This document shows positions 44,584 through 56,100 of a DNA stretch of 64,000 nucleotides, one piece after another (position 1 is the first letter of the stretch; each line of letters opens with the position of its first letter). Origin of the DNA: Phragmites australis (lineage: Eukaryota > Streptophyta > Magnoliopsida > Poales > Poaceae); NCBI RefSeq assembly GCF_958298935.1, contig NC_084940.1, positions 7,160,001 to 7,224,000 on the forward strand. Reading direction: 5' to 3'. The notes under the pieces were generated by a model. That model was not told the DNA's origin, ran no database searches, and saw only the letters and a program-made list of their open reading frames with translations. Position numbers and translations under genes: made by a program.

Positions 44584-44980
44584 TGTTGAGTAGACATGTC
44601 CTCGTGTGTGTTTGTGTGTGTACATGAACGTGTCTTAGTGATCTGGCGTATGTGTGCGAGAGTCCAAGTCTCTCGGTTAGGTAGTTGAGCTTTAGCAGCA
44701 GAGAAAAACTGAGTTCAGTTAAGCAGTCCGAGAGAGGAGGATGGAGTGCGTTGTGACCAGAGGAATCGGATCACGTACATGTAATCGTGTGTGTAGTGGG
44801 CAAGCCAAAGTGCTTAATAAAAACAAAAGACAAAAAGAGGGAATTATACTTGACTCCCCAAAACAAACTCCCAGCGTAATCACTCTCTGATTATTCAGTT
44901 TTCTGAATACGCTGATCTCTTCTAGATTACAGTGAAGTAGTGCGGTGAGTGCAGCTGATCGGTGAGGACCTGTTCCAACA
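44584..44980 (+). repeat. Copia 3' LTR
   Basis: 397 bp. It matches the 5' LTR except for one base seen by eye, and is followed directly by the TSD ATAGG. Confidence 0.96.
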
Positions 44981-44985
44981 ATAGG

Positions 44986-45781
44986 TAAGTCCTGTTACTG
45001 TTGAGGTGCAGTGCAGGCCATGTAGACCTCAAGATCAAGTACAGGGTCGGTCCTTCTTCTCTTCGGCACATGTACCTCTCACGACGTCGATTGCTGAACT
45101 CTATCTTCTTCTTCGTCGTCTTCTAGAGTTGTGAAACGGTCTTGCAGGTTGCATGGCTCTCAGGAACTCTGACTATTAGAAGCTGGGTCGTCAGAATTGA
45201 CACGAAATTGGACTCGGGTTCGGTACGGTGCTAGAAAGCATCAGTCTTGGCCGTTGCAGCCAGGATTCCATCAAATCTGTGCCTTATCGCTAGCCAGCCA
45301 TGACGCACCTTTGCGCACATCAATTGGCTGCCCATGCAGAACTAACACATTTCATATGACCACTTTCACCATGCGAAACCTCTTCGCCAACCCTCTGGCA
45401 TTATCCACTAATCAATCACCAACCGACCCAATGCTCGCGTGCCCGCCTGTTGATGCAATCTCCCAACCAGTGTCCTTGAAAAATAAAAAAGTCGCTGTCC
45501 TCGACCAATCCTGGTGGAAAACGCTGACCACCTGGAACTGAAAGAACAGCTAAACATCAAAACCGAACCCCCACCGACCGGTCAAGCTCACCAAACAACC
45601 AAACACGACACATCATAACCCCGAATCAAATCTAAGAAACTCGTCTTATTCCGTATAGCATTTGCACCAAAGTACAGTAGAAGACCTCGACAATTCAAAG
45701 ATTCCGAACAAGAGCAGCGAAAGATAGGTTTTGGCCTAAATATCAAAATTCCTATTTCACAAGGGCAGCATGCGCTTCGGA
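44986..45781. other. Intergenic between the Copia element and CPN20, with the CPN20 3' UTR
   Basis: No separate gene is supported; a 114-codon frame at 45197-45541 has no recognisable feature. About the last 150 bases are probably the CPN20 3' UTR on the minus strand. Confidence 0.5.
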
Positions 45782-48700
45782 TTAGGACAGAACAGCCATC
45801 ACGTCGGATGCCCTGAGCACGATGTACTCGCCGTCCTCACCCTTGAACTCACTTCCTGCATACTTGGTGTACATCACCTTGCTTCCAGGAGCAATCGACA
45901 AGGCCTTCCTGCTGCCATCCTCGCCCAAGGGTCCGGGGCCTACGGCTATTACCTGTTCCACGATGTATTAGAGACACGAGAAATGAGCTGGATGCTATAA
46001 GAATGTCAGGACTGATTCTGAACGAATCCATGGGGTTGCTGATACACATGTAGTAGTACCAAATGGAAAATGTATACAGTGCATGTTGGGAGTGCAGAAG
46101 GATGAAATATAATGTTGTGTGGTTGATCTTTTTCATGTTTTGTGAGGTGGCCAATCTTTAGTTACTCTTAGGCAGCTGCATCAGCTGCATGTTGAACTTT
46201 GATGTATTGTTTTTCTCCTAAAAGCTGACTACCGGTGCTGTGCCTAAGATGGTATTTAGTAGTTAAGATCTCACTTTTGTGGCAAACCACAAAAACAGAA
46301 GATAAAATAAAGAGTCTTAGGAGACTAAAAACTGCACACACTATGGACATAAGACTACAAATGCAGCATTTCTATAACCCAATTCTGTTCTCCCCTCCTT
46401 CCCTTACAGCTTGTAAGAATAACTAAACAATTGAAACTTATAACTTCACCCTTGATAGTTTCTACTCGAACATGCTAAAGGCGCTACTGATGCTCACCAA
46501 TAAAATTTAAAAAGGGCCAAAATAATTCTGTGAAGTGATGCAACTGTTGTGCAGCTAATGTGTATATAACATGGAAATATAAGCAGTCATAATCAGCAGA
46601 ATTGAATAAATTACTGCAAACCGTTGTGCACTTGTGCTATATCTATGTCTCAACTGCAATTAGGATATAGTCGCACAAAAAAACTGCAATTAGGATATAA
46701 ATCTAAATCATTCATAACTCATGTGTAGACTTCTAAGCAAGCATAATATACTAAATTAAAACACTCACAGTTCCAACAGAAGGTTTCTCTTTAGTCGCCT
46801 GTGTCAATAGCAAACCGCCAGCAGTTTGTTCTTCAGCCTCAGCAACCTGGTACAAAAGGAAATAATTAAATTCAGTAAGTAAAATGGTATTGAAGATATG
46901 CTTGTCACAATTCACACTCAAACAGGAAAGAGCATAGCTGCTGCTTAGCGTGCAATACAATGCAGGTTTCCTCTTGGCTAGAGGGAATCTGCGGAGTTAT
47001 TGTTCAATTTGATTTTTTGAAGGATAAGCCACGATGGAACACAATGCAAACATGCATTGTCTAATCTGAATCATCAAAGGATAAACTATCACAGGACAAC
47101 AATCACAATGCATGCATACAGGACTGAAAATGGTGCAAATGTAAGACAAGTGCCAAGGAGATTGGCTCAGAATGGAACAGTGGAGGACTGACTCAAGCTG
47201 AAAGGAAGAGTGCTCTGGAGAGTATGGAAAGCACAAAATGAAGGAGTGTCTCAAGCAAGCTATGCTTCTATTGTCCAGACTTGACAAAGTACGTGAAGAA
47301 AGAATAAGAATAAACAGAGCATCTGCAAAAGACACCATGGAGCTTTTGGTCTAAGTTGTAACTTTCTTGCTCTGTTGTTAAAGGATGAATATTTTGTCTT
47401 CTATGCTTTATTATGCTGAAAAAGGTACAAAAGCACTCTTCTAAGCTTGATATAAATCGTGAGGATTATTTATTAGAGATGCCGCCTTTCACATATGGCC
47501 TACACAACTTTTGTGTGAAGTTGCCAAGCTAACTGTTGTATGGGGCAATATTTTCAAAAAATGCTTGCGCGAAATAGGAGTACAGTAACCGATGAGTCAG
47601 TATAGTGTCACAATATTATTATTCTTGGTAAACGCACCTTAATGAGAATACGATCATTCAGTGGCTTCAGATCTTTCACACCATCACTTTCGAGAATACC
47701 AATGATGTCATCTTCTTTCAAAATGAGATGATTAGTCTCATTGAATTCCAACTCTGTGCCAGCGTATTTAGAGTAGACAACTTGTGCACCAATCTGTAAC
47801 AGATTATAATTATCACTGACAAATTACTCAATTAGTTCATATAGGACAGTACATCAAACAATACTGGTAATGAGGCCAGGGGGCAAATTGTCTTCAAGAA
47901 CAGAAAACAATGATTCCGATAATTGAAGAAGATTGGACACAGTACAAAATCTCTCAGGCATGCAAGATATACAGCTACTTTCCTTATCCTTGTACCACGG
48001 GTGGCACTCCAGTAAAAGCACTTTTAGGTCATTGGTTATCTTTCATTTTGCTATTTCTAAATGTTCACGTACACAGATATAGAATTGTAAACATGTCTGC
48101 CTACACCACATAAACTTAGTTGTGTAAAAGCACATACCGGAACACTAATCTCGATGCTGTTACTTCCAATAGTTCTCCCCTCTCCAGCGGCAACAACTTC
48201 CCCTCCTTGTGGTTTCGACTGAACTGACACTGGAAGTAATATCCCTCCATCAGTTTTAGCCTCGGAGGTCTTGATTTTCACAAGTACTCTATCTCCCAAT
48301 GGTTTTACGGAAGTATACTGCAAATTTCACGCAGATATATTAACACAACTGCAAACTTAAAAAGACAAGAGAATTGTGCAATATATTCTCAGAACTTAAA
48401 TCTGACACATATAGATGAGCAATAAACGTTTGGTGCCCACAGTGACAAGCAGGTATGCACATGAGATATATAACAGTGTAAACGTTCTTTGCTAAAGCGA
48501 AAATGCCTCAAGCTTAAATAGAGTTGAAGTTCCATGAATCATAATAGGAGCATTTTCAGTACCTGCCTAAGGTTTACATAAACCTTGTATTCTTGAATCT
48601 TCTATAGGTAAGCTCCACCGAACTAAATACAGCCGACTAAATGCGCCCTGAGACAACAGACCGACAGCAGCAGTTTGTTACCTTGGGCGACACAACCGTG

Positions 48701-48828
48701 GCGGCCCTCACCACGAGCCCGCGGACCCTCCGCCCCCTCGACGCGGCAAGCGGCGGCGTCAGGCGGAGCCCGTCCAGCGCCTGCTTCGCCACCACCACCC
48801 GCGGGCCAGGCAGGTGCACCGACGCCAT
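45782..48828 (-). CDS. CPN20: Chloroplast co-chaperonin CPN20 (20/21-kDa chaperonin)
   Basis: The lid of the plastid chaperonin system: it caps the CPN60 barrel and helps fold Rubisco and other stromal proteins. Exons on the minus strand: 48682-48828, 48138-48317, 47638-47793, 46769-46846, 45782-45952. All are GT-AG and in phase, for 243 residues. Residues 1-49 are Arg/Ala/Val-rich and poor in acids, as in a plastid transit peptide. Two Cpn10 domains follow in tandem, as in plant plastid forms: about 50-150 ([20 protein letters not shown] mobile-loop region, [12 protein letters not shown]) and about 151-243 ([28 protein letters not shown]). The chosen ATG gives MASVHLPG; an upstream in-frame ATG at 48897 exists but would add an unusual leader. 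The gene appears intact. Confidence 0.95.
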
Positions 48829-50148
48829 GGCAGCCGCTGCAAACCACTCCGTGTGCAGTAACGGCAAGCTAGGCTTGCGAAGCAGAGCGGGGCGCACGAG
48901 TCACGACACGAGCGCGAGATTGGGAGAGGGGGGAGGGCTTCGAGACGGGGGCTGAGCTGGCGATAAGGGTGGCCTTAGCTTAATAGCTTGTTACCTGCAC
49001 GCGCCTCGCTGTGATAGTGTGAGACGCGCTTGGATTGTTGCGTTTAGGCGAGGAAGCCGCCGGATTGTTCTGTGATGATCTGAATCATCGGACTTCACCG
49101 TCAATTTAAGAGCTGTTGTAATCGACGTTTAAAATTAAATCTCAATTTTATTAAAATTTAATATTTTTCTATTAGTTATATAATATTTTTGGTTTCTTAA
49201 CTAGCTTAATATTTTTCGATTAACTATACAATATTTTCCGGTTTAAAGTAAAGTCACGTAACTTTAAAGAGGTGAAGAGAGGATGCTGATGCTTTTGTGC
49301 TCACGGATTAGTCCCTGGCGATTTTGTGAGGCGAGTGGCTGGCTGACAAGTAGACCTCGCGGCGATTTTTGACCAGTTCTAGCTCTAGACGTTGGCGGGA
49401 GATGAGCCGAGGAGAGTGGAGAGATGCATGGGACTATGTGAACGGCCGGAACGAGACGGATGTCCGGTGAATGGTAGTGGCGGCGGCGGACGGAGGAGAC
49501 GCTTTTGCGGTCACCTACACCGACGGGTGGACCTACGTCATGTGGACCCTTCAGTTGGGCACGGCGCATCCACTCCTTGAGATCCGTGACACGCCTCTGG
49601 ATATCATTTAACCATTAAATGAAACTTGAGCTGCTCGAACGAACCGAGTCAAAAGAAAACGTAGCCAATGCACTTCAGTACAACAAAATCTACTGAGTCA
49701 GTTATAAACAGTCACGCATAGATGGTAAAAAAACTTCCCGTACAGGAATCCAAATCCACAATCGTTGAAAATCCTGACTTACAAGCAGTTCTCGTACAAG
49801 TAGATTGCCATTCATCGACGAATGATGTCAACATGCACTCGCATGCATAACGATACAAGAGGTTTACTCGCATGTCGTTCACAACGACGTGCACGGTATC
49901 GCCGGTGTCACGTAATAGCTTGGCTGAGGAATTTACTCCTATCATCCAGCATCTCCACGGGTCTGCTAACACTGTATGCACATCCTGGTTCCACATCACA
50001 AATTCTAGGCTTCAGAGAGGGAAACCTATAATGCTTCCCCTCCAGTTCTGCAATCCTTGGAGGTTAACTTGGGCGTTCATCCCTTCAATCAGATGATCTC
50101 CAAACAGCAGTTTGAGATCGGACCAAGATATTGGAGTAATGGATCTCA
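48829..50148. other. CPN20 5' flank and 3' region of the SNM1-type gene
   Basis: 48829-49080 is GC-rich and should contain the CPN20 leader and promoter. 49090-49260 is AT-rich. 49690-50148 probably includes the 3' UTR of the minus-strand SNM1 gene. Open frames around 49264-49580 have no features I recognise. Confidence 0.5.
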
Positions 50149-53100
50149 CTACGTATTTAACAATTGAGACAGCATAGCATCTACGCTCTCAGGGCCGTCA
50201 TTGTTTACACTGGGGATTATGTGCTCTGGAGATATGAACCTGACAAATTCTTGGAGTTCCGTGAAGCTGCTATGTTCACTGTAGGGCACTTCATATCTGT
50301 AGACAACGAAATGGTCGATGAAACTTTAACACAAACACACAGTAATCTATTATCTGGCATACATGCTATGACAGTAATCAACTTACAAGAGTTTTTAGTA
50401 AACATCAACCTCTTTTTATCAAATAATCAGGAGAGCTACGTATCATTTTATTAAAATAGAAAATAGCCGAACCAAGTACAAATCCTCAAGGGGAGCCCCT
50501 TGAAGCAAGACAGAAAGTGGTAGGAGAGGTTAAGCTACTCATGGTGCGCTACAGAATCCAAAAGAAACAACAGCTGAGGCCTCTATCATGCGTCCTAATC
50601 TTGCCACAAGCCACCTAGCCTCTTTGCCCACACCATAATCCACAGTCGTGCCTCATTTGAGATCTCTTGCAGGACTGTTCCAACACAAGATGAGGCACCC
50701 TCAAACACACAATTGTTATGGTGCTTCCACAGCCACCATGCGCCTAGGATGATGAGAGAGTTGAGCCCTCTGCGTCTTTCTTTTCCTGCCCTTCGATGTA
50801 TTTGGCACCACCAGTCCACAAAAAACGTCATCTGTATCGGATAGTGCAAGCTGTTGGAGACCGACTTTGCTAAGGAGCCTGAACCACAAGTCTCACGCAA
50901 AAGCACAGGAACAGAGAATATGTTGAATGGTTTCGTCCTCTTGATCACAAAGTGGACATCTTGCCAGATGCGGCATTCCTCTCCGAGCTAGACGATCGGC
51001 CGTCCAACATCAATTAAGCACTGCCAACCATAAGAAGATTTTGCATCGTCTCGACGTCCAAGTTTTCCATAGTCTCTTCCAAGGCTTGAAACGAGTATTG
51101 CCGGTAAAGAAAGAGAGGTAGGCCAACTTTATGGAGAACTAACTAGAAACCGAGTGTTGCCAGACATGTAGGTCAAGTTCTCCCGACGTAAGCTCAATGT
51201 ATTGGAGAGTATCCCAAATTTGGAGGTACTAAACCAGGGCCGCTGTTGAAAGGCCCCCCTTGATGTCACGCACCCAGTGACAGTCTAGCAGAGCCTCACG
51301 GACGGAATGCTGGTTTTGTGCTTGCCAAGGTACGAAGTCGACAAGATCCGGAGCCAAGTCCTTAAGTGACTTGCCATGCAACCACCTGTCAACCCAAAAG
51401 GAGGTGGAAGAACTGTCACCTACTAGGGAGGTGACCGAGATTGCAAACATGATGTTGGAGTTTGCATGAACATGCATATCAAGCCCTGCCCATGGCCGGT
51501 TTGGATCCGTCTTCCGAAACCATAACCAACACATCTGTAAGGCCCATCCCAAAGCTTGTAGATCATGTATTCCCAAGCCGCCCAGCTCTAGTGGTCGACA
51601 TACCTTTTGCTAAGCAACTGCACAATTCCCTCCATTGGCTTCTTTGCGGCCTTTCCAGAGAAAATTATACCTTATCTTGTCGATGACCTTGATGGCCCAT
51701 TTGGGAATATCCAAAGCAATGAGATGATAGATAGGGATCACTGTGAGGACCGCCTCAATAAGAATTGCACAGCCTACCTTCGTCATCAACCCCACCTTCC
51801 AGCCGAGCATGCAGTCCACTATCCTGTCTAGTCCACTATCTTGTCCAACAGAGGGAGGATATCATCCTTTGAAAGCTTCTTGATAGCAAGAGGGAATCCC
51901 AAATATATGCATGGGAACAAAGAGATTTCACAAGGAACTGTTGCTTGTACTTCCTCAATATCTTGTTGTTGGCATTGAATCGGCACAACAGAGCACTTCT
52001 GAACATTGGTCCTCAACCCCAATGCGTCACCAAAACGCTCCAAGATGCTCATGATCAAGCCAAGCTCATCTCTGTGACCTTAGAAAAAGAACCACATCAT
52101 CCGCATAAAGTGAAACGCAATGACGAAGAGGTCGCGAGGCAAGGGGGAGCATGAGGTAGTCCTCACAGGCTTTGACGATTAGGGCATTCAGCACATCCAT
52201 GACGATAATGAAGACCATTGGGGATAGCGGGTCTCCCTACCGAAGTCCCCTACGGTGGTAGATGACCTCATCGGGCTCCCCATTCATCAAAACTCTAGAG
52301 CTTGACATAGATAGAAGAGAGCATAGGAGCTTCCTCCAATGGCTACCAAAACCCACATGGAAGAGGACCTCTAGAAGAAAAGGCCAAAATACGGAATCAA
52401 AAGCCTTTGAAAAATCCAGGTTGAGAGTCCTGGGCTTCTTTTGTCGGTGCAAAAACTTCGCTATCTCTTGAACAAGCAAAAAGTTATCGTTGATGCACCG
52501 ATCGCGTACAATGCACTTTGGTTGGCGGAAACAATTCCACCCAACCGAGGCGCAAGCCGGTTTGCCATTATCTTCACGACAAGTTTGGCGAAACTGTGTA
52601 TTAAGCTTATTGACCTGTAATCCTTGACTCTGATAGCATCAGTAGATTTCAGTATCAAAATCAGCAGCGTGGAGTTAAGCAACCCCATCTTACATTCGTC
52701 TCCAAACTGCAACACTTGTAGAGCCTCGAGCAGATCCATTTTAATGGTTTCCCAGCAGCAGCGGTAAAACCTTCCAGTGAAGCCATCAGGCCCTGGAGCT
52801 TTGTCGGGAGGGAGTTGTTTCACCATATACCAAACCTCCTCCTCAGTGAACGGTAGGTCCAGTGAGGACAGATCATGATTCAGCTGATAAAAGGCTCCAA
52901 GGTCAAGTGTCCTCGACCAAGGCATAGCCGTACCGAGTAAACCATTGAAAAACTGAAACCGCTTGGTGCTTATCATCCTGGGAGGTGAGAAGGTGATCCT
53001 CAACTTGCAACTTTGCAATGAAGTTTTTACGCTTTCGATAGCGAGCATGTAGGTGAAAGAAACTTGTGTTGGTGTCTCCCTCCTTTAGCCAACTGATGCA

Positions 53101-56100
53101 AGAGTGTAGCAGAGCAATATTACACTCGAGGGACGCCAAACCAAGGCAATGAAGCTTCAGTTTGCAACGCAACCAGTCCTCGTCCTCCAAGAGCGCACGA
53201 CTGTCCTGAGCAATCTCCAATCTGTGGAGAATCTCCTTGGCAAGTTAAAGTTGCAATTTCACATGCCTAATCTGTTTCTGACCCCAGGCTTGAAGCGTCT
53301 TTGACAAACGCTTGAACTTGATTGACAGGCGTTGTAGGGGGCAGGAGACATCCACCGGCGCTGCCCAAGATGCGATCATAGTCTCCTAGAATCCTTCCAA
53401 TTGAGGCTGGAAACTCTCGAAGTGAAATCTCCGCTTTCCTTGGATATTTTCTTTGAGACCTAACCATAAAGGGCAGTGGTCCGAAGCTACTGAAGCCATA
53501 CTTTGCAGGAGGCTGTCCGGGAAAATAAGCTCCCAATCCACTGTGCAGAACGCACGGTCAAGTCGCACTAGAGTAGGCGTCTCCCGCTCGTTGGACCATG
53601 TATACCACCGGCTAAGTAAGGCAAGCTCCTTGAGTTTCAACTCATCGAGAAGACATTGGAATCAACCCATCAAAGCTCGGTTTAGATTAGCATTTTTTTT
53701 ATCTTCAACTTGGTAAATCAAGTTGAAGTCTCCCCCAATCAACCATGGTCCAGCACAAGCCACTCAGATGTCTCGCAACTCCTGCATGAAGAGGCCTTTT
53801 TTGCTGTCACAAGAAGGCCCGTATACGCCTATGAACCACCAATCTGGGTCGTCATTGCCAGTGAAGAGAACGGAGACAAAGAAGGTGTTTACCATTGTAC
53901 TCACCGCCCGGCAAACAGCCCCCTTCCAAGCTACAAAGACACCACCGTGAGTACCATCGATCGAGAGGAACTCAAACTGGTTGAACTCAGACCCCAATAA
54001 TGAAAGGATTACGTGGTGAGTGAGCTGCTGCAACTTAGTCTCTTGAAAGCATATGATGTCCGGCCCAGCAGACTCGACCATGTCCCGAACAGAGCTTTGA
54101 CGTGCGGGCTTATTGAGCCCCGCACATTCCACACCCAGATATTCGACGACATCATTGACAACAAGAGATAACGACATAGCACCAACAACTGCACACTGTC
54201 AACATATGGCGGTGGCAAGATCTGTTGTCATCCTCCTATCCTCATCCGGCACAGCCCAGCCAAAAAGGGCGGCCAGAGCCTCCAGGTGAGAACGACTGAA
54301 GGGGTTCTGGAAAAGTTAGGCATAAGAGTCTAGAGCTTCTTGATTTGCATGTTCTTATTCTCCCAGTACACCTAGGCAGCGCATTATTCTAGTGGAGGCT
54401 TGGTGCTTCAAGGACGCGGGGTTTCTTCTAGTAGCCACGCGTGTGCTGCGCAGAGGAATGAAATCCGGCGGTAGCATGTTTAACCTCTGAAATATTGAAG
54501 TAAAAATGTACTTCATGTTTAACTAGGATGCATGCTGATGCCTATGGTTGTAAATGTAACGTCATGTCCGATTTTCTAAAGTTAACCCTTTAACGCAATA
54601 ACTGAAGAAGGAAAATGAACTTAAGCTCTTTTTTGGGACAAATATAGAAGTGAGATAATAAGTTGAAGAGCATAGCTCAGTCAGTTAGGGTCCTTGTGGT
54701 GGAACCTGCCCACGGGTGCTCACATTTATAAAATAGCTATATATATCATTGATGTCCTTTTGATATAGAGGCCGGAAGTTGTACCTCATCTTTAAAAAAA
54801 GTTGAAGAGTAGGTACACTCTACTCTAGGAAAAAAAGTGTGAATACTAAACAAAATACTTCTGTTAGTATTTCTTTAGGTTTTCAGGACAAACATGAAGA
54901 CTATTAGTTAAACACTTCCAAGATAGATTAACAAAAGAAAAAAGGAACAATTCCAGGATGTACCTGATGATTGATCCTTGTTGCCACCTTTTGCCTGGCG
55001 TCCTCTTCCTCCCTTTACCAAATGCCCAACCAGTAGGACAAAATGCCACTATGAGGTCAAACCGGCCCTGAAAGTAAAGTAATATCAGAAAATAAGAAAA
55101 AAATAACAGCCTTAGAAACAAAAGGAAAAATTGCACTAAGATCTGGTCTCTCGATGGGTGGCAACTGGTTGGAGTTTCGAACAATAAAGTTAGAAGCTTT
55201 AGCCAATGCACTCAAAAGAAAAGCTAAGCATAATGGAAGTAGTATAGAAATTTGTATGAGTCCTGAATCTATATGGTTAAGGAACCAGAATATAATTTCA
55301 AGCTCACCTTTTTAGTTTATTTTTTTCTAACTGGATTAGGTCATAGCAACATTTAGATATGAGCATCCATGAACAGTGATAAAGGTTTTGGATGTCATCT
55401 TCATAACAGCCATATATACTGTGCATGAATTGCAACTTGTATAATGACCAGTTAGAGTTATAGGCCTGCGGACAATATATTTGGGACTGAGCAACCAGCA
55501 TACTCAGTACCTCCAGTACACCTGGTATGCTGGAAATGGCTGGCAGGAACACCAGAAAATGACTAATAATTAATAGAGATGATTCAAATACTCATGAGTC
55601 ATGAATTGGTTTGAGATGCTAAAGCTGATGGGACTATGGGAGTGCTCCATCAGGAATTTCTGCAGTTAGTTGAAAGTTTTAACTAAATCCTAAGGATTTT
55701 CCCCCCAAATTCACCCGGTCTCTCCGCCCACACACGAAAAAAGAAAAAACTCAAAACAGGCCCTTAAGGAAAGATACATGCTGTCATAGGAGAGAATACT
55801 TCGCCTTACAGCATATTGGTTGCATAAAAATTTCATCCGCTTGAAGCTTGCTAGAGTCCACATGGGGACAACATGTATATGACTTTCTGCTTCATTGGCT
55901 GTAAACCAGTGCATGATTTCCTGAGGAAGCTCTAAGTGTTTCAATATTTGCAACTTTGCAGCTCCAACATATATTTTCTTATGAAGCAGACGAGCAACCT
56001 CCATAAACAGTCTTTCTTTCCCTGCGTACAGTAACAAATCATAAATCATGATGCCTGACTAAGGGAAACACTGAAATATCCAAAATAGCAAAGATGAGAC

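Larger units (their letters stand above)
31498..44980 (+). mobile_element. Young Ty1/Copia LTR retrotransposon, interrupted by a nested Ty3-type element
   Basis: Flanked by a perfect 5-bp target duplication ATAGG (31493-31497 and 44981-44985). Both LTRs are 397 bp, begin TGTTGAG and end CCAACA. By eye they differ at one base (GTTGTGGCC versus GTTGTGACC). The order gag, protease, integrase, reverse transcriptase, RNase H identifies Ty1/Copia. Without the 8,332-bp insertion plus its 5-bp TSD the element is about 5.1 kb. One in-frame stop and the insertion make this copy defective. Confidence 0.96.
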
